From contig NC_088708.1 in NCBI RefSeq assembly GCF_963576615.1, positions 5,952,001 through 6,016,000 on the forward strand: a DNA stretch of 64,000 nucleotides, read 5' to 3'. Below are positions 62,505 to 64,000 of the stretch, in pieces (position 1 is the first letter of the stretch; every line of letters begins with the position of its first letter). The stretch comes from Watersipora subatra (taxonomy: Eukaryota; Bryozoa; Gymnolaemata; Cheilostomatida; Watersiporidae). The notes below the pieces were generated by a model. It did not search any database. It was given only the letters and a program-made list of their open reading frames with translations, and was not told where the DNA came from. A program made the position numbers and the translations under genes.

Positions 62505-62864
62505 CGTTGTGCTGCTTTGAACCTTGGTTCCAAAATCGCTGCTTGTTCTGCGACTTCTTCAGTGGGTACATAAAACACCCCAACCCCAGCAGTGTTTTCC
62601 CTAGCGTATTTGTATTTTGTATTTGTACAGTTACACTGAGCAGTCTTTCTTTTGTTGACTTAACTAACTGCTCGGAGTGGCGGGTGGCCAGTCGCCTGAC
62701 CACCCCACCAATCCCATCGCACGGACTTTTTCCATGTGAGGTGGCAAAGAAGCTCCAAGATGCTGTAAGATTGAAATCAAGCTCATGGTGACATAGTTGG
62801 CAAAGTTTTTGTAATTCTTGTATTGGGCGCCAGATCCATCACTGAAATAATTTACATGAGTCAC
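62505..62864 (-). pseudogene. Fragment of a multicopy invertebrate gene family, minus-strand piece
   Basis: The minus strand encodes NYFSDGSGAQYKNYKNFAN and, downstream, sequence homologous to the plus-strand piece at 62955. I recall similar 'FSDG-AQYKN' and 'HGKGPCDGIGG' proteins as repeated, uncharacterised genes in many invertebrate genomes, possibly carried by mobile elements. The frame is interrupted and the piece is short, so it is a relic. Confidence 0.55.
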
Positions 62865-62899
62865 TTGAGGTAGGCTTTCTTTGATGAATCTGATGAGCG

Positions 62900-62953
62900 T
62901 TCTCTGGAATGTATGTATACATTCTAAAGAGTGTTCTCTGGAATGTATGTATG
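62900..62953. repeat. Direct repeat gttctctggaatgtatgta, two copies
   Basis: Two 19-bp copies (about 62900 and 62933) lie between the head-to-head gene relics, with a small palindrome (gaatgtatgtatacattc) at their junction. Confidence 0.7.
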
Positions 62954-62954
62954 T

Positions 62955-63706
62955 TCACTGGGAAAGGTCCGTGCGATGGGATTGGCGGGGTAGTCAAGAG
63001 ACTGGCCACCCGTCACTCCAAGCAGTCAAGTCAGGGAAAGAAAGACTGCTCAGTGCTGAGCAACTGCACAAGTATGCTAGGGAAAACATTGCTGGGGTGG
63101 AGGTGTTTTATGTACCCACTAAAGAAGTCGCAGAACAAGCAGCGGTTTTGGAACCAAGGTTCAAAGCAGCACAACGAGTCATTGGTTGTCGGGACTAGCA
63201 CTGGTTCAAGCCACTCAATAGAACAGCCATTGAAGTTTGCAAACTTTCACCACTGGCTGATGAAAAATGTACCTATGCTACAAGGATACAAAGTTGGGAA
63301 AACTGATGACTCACATGTTACCAGCAATACCTTAACACCTCAACCTGGACAATATCTGGCCTGTATATATGATGGTTGGTGGTATAGGGAGATGGCGATT
63401 GGCTATGATCAAGAGAACAATGATGTTAATGTGAGATTCATGCACAAAGGCTCAACAAACAGTTTCACATGGCCAAAGCGAGATGACATCTGCTGGGTAC
63501 CACAAGAGCATGTTCTATTAGCTGTGGCGCCGCCATCTACCACAAACTCAGGCAAAACATATGCATTTGAAGCTACAACAGTGGATAACATTGAGGAATG
63601 TAAGTTAAGAAAACATTTTAAGGCTCATTACTATCACAATCACAAACCACAAGCACACAGCAAATTTGAACTTGATAGGATACTAATCAGCCAAGTTAAA
63701 GCTTGA
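62955..63706 (+). pseudogene. Relic of the same gene family, plus-strand piece with C-terminal domain
   Basis: Contains GKGPCDGIGG near its start and a well-kept C-terminal part (about 63290-63706) with a PGQYLACIYDGWWYREMAIG motif, RFMHKGS and DDICWVPQEHVL. This resembles a small Tudor/SH3-like barrel seen in the same uncharacterised invertebrate proteins. The reading frame is not continuous over the whole piece. The first 220 bp are an inverted duplicate of 62505-62738. Function unknown; sequence to 64000 beyond it is noncoding as far as seen. Confidence 0.55.
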
Positions 63707-64000
63707 CAAGGGGGGATCATCTCATTTAATTGAGGCGATTTGCAAAAGTGCTTGGAACTCAATTTTAAGCATTTTACAGTCTGAAACACACACTTTTGAT
63801 GGTTTTAATGAAATTTGCATATGTTAATTGGTGTAAAACAGAAGAAAAATGTGACTTTGTTGAAACCACATGTTGACCTTGACCTCTACTTTAGCACTAT
63901 TTCGACAAAGACATTAATTTTGTATGGCTTCTAGACGCTGACCCGATGCATCTACAGAGAAGATGAGACTAGTTTTGGATAGCTGAGGCCTGGAGGAATT

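Overview
The window looks like nuclear DNA of an invertebrate animal. Every recognisable gene is split by GT-AG introns, all are metazoan families (NOMO, ETS factor, mitochondrial-clan P450, SAXO-type axonemal protein, RPS9), the DNA is AT-rich, and introns and spacers are full of minisatellites and short inverted-repeat DNA transposons. A lophotrochozoan such as a mollusc, annelid or bryozoan is plausible, but the sequence alone does not settle the phylum. Exon joins were checked by hand for splice sites and reading phase.

Layout. (1) 1-21.7 kb, plus strand: the last seven recognisable exons of NOMO, an ER-membrane protein of the multipass translocon, from 7204 to the stop at 21558. The upstream sequence and the introns carry six large tandem arrays (35, 69, 29, 15, 22 and 29 bp units), a TTAA-flanked palindrome inserted in another repeat, and a 902-bp TTAA-flanked transposon. 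(2) 21.9-23.8 kb, minus strand: an ETS-domain transcription factor, four exons, 450 aa from the chosen start, tail-to-tail with NOMO. (3) 24.9-45.0 kb, minus strand: a complete nine-exon mitochondrial-clan cytochrome P450 that sums to 513 aa. Its introns (up to 11 kb) hold a Harbinger-like element with a nested solo LTR, an hAT element with a nested TA-flanked MITE, two further copies of that MITE, another TA-flanked MITE, a pogo-like copy and a second copy of the TTAA transposon. (4) 45-52 kb: intergenic DNA with a pogo-like element and a palindromic repeat cluster. (5) 52.1-58.0 kb, minus strand: a SAXO-like axonemal microtubule protein, six exons. (6) 59.2-61.1 kb, minus strand: complete RPS9 with a likely 5' TOP leader exon. 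(7) 61.5-62.4 kb, plus strand: a divergent candidate gene for a 66-aa single-pass membrane protein. (8) 62.5-63.7 kb: two head-to-head pieces of a multicopy invertebrate gene family of unknown function.

Most striking: the 29-bp minisatellite in NOMO begins inside a coding exon. Its first unit is the exon's last 21 bases plus the first 8 intron bases, so the natural 5' splice site has been amplified about 50 times, and the exon frame stays open for some 950 bases into the array. A second 29-bp array in the same gene carries two consensus-like 5' splice sites per unit on the antisense strand, and a 35-bp array carries about 20 perfect TGACTCA (AP-1-type) sites. Old transposon insertions are dated relative to one another by nesting, and one has its empty target site preserved in a paralogous repeat in this same window.
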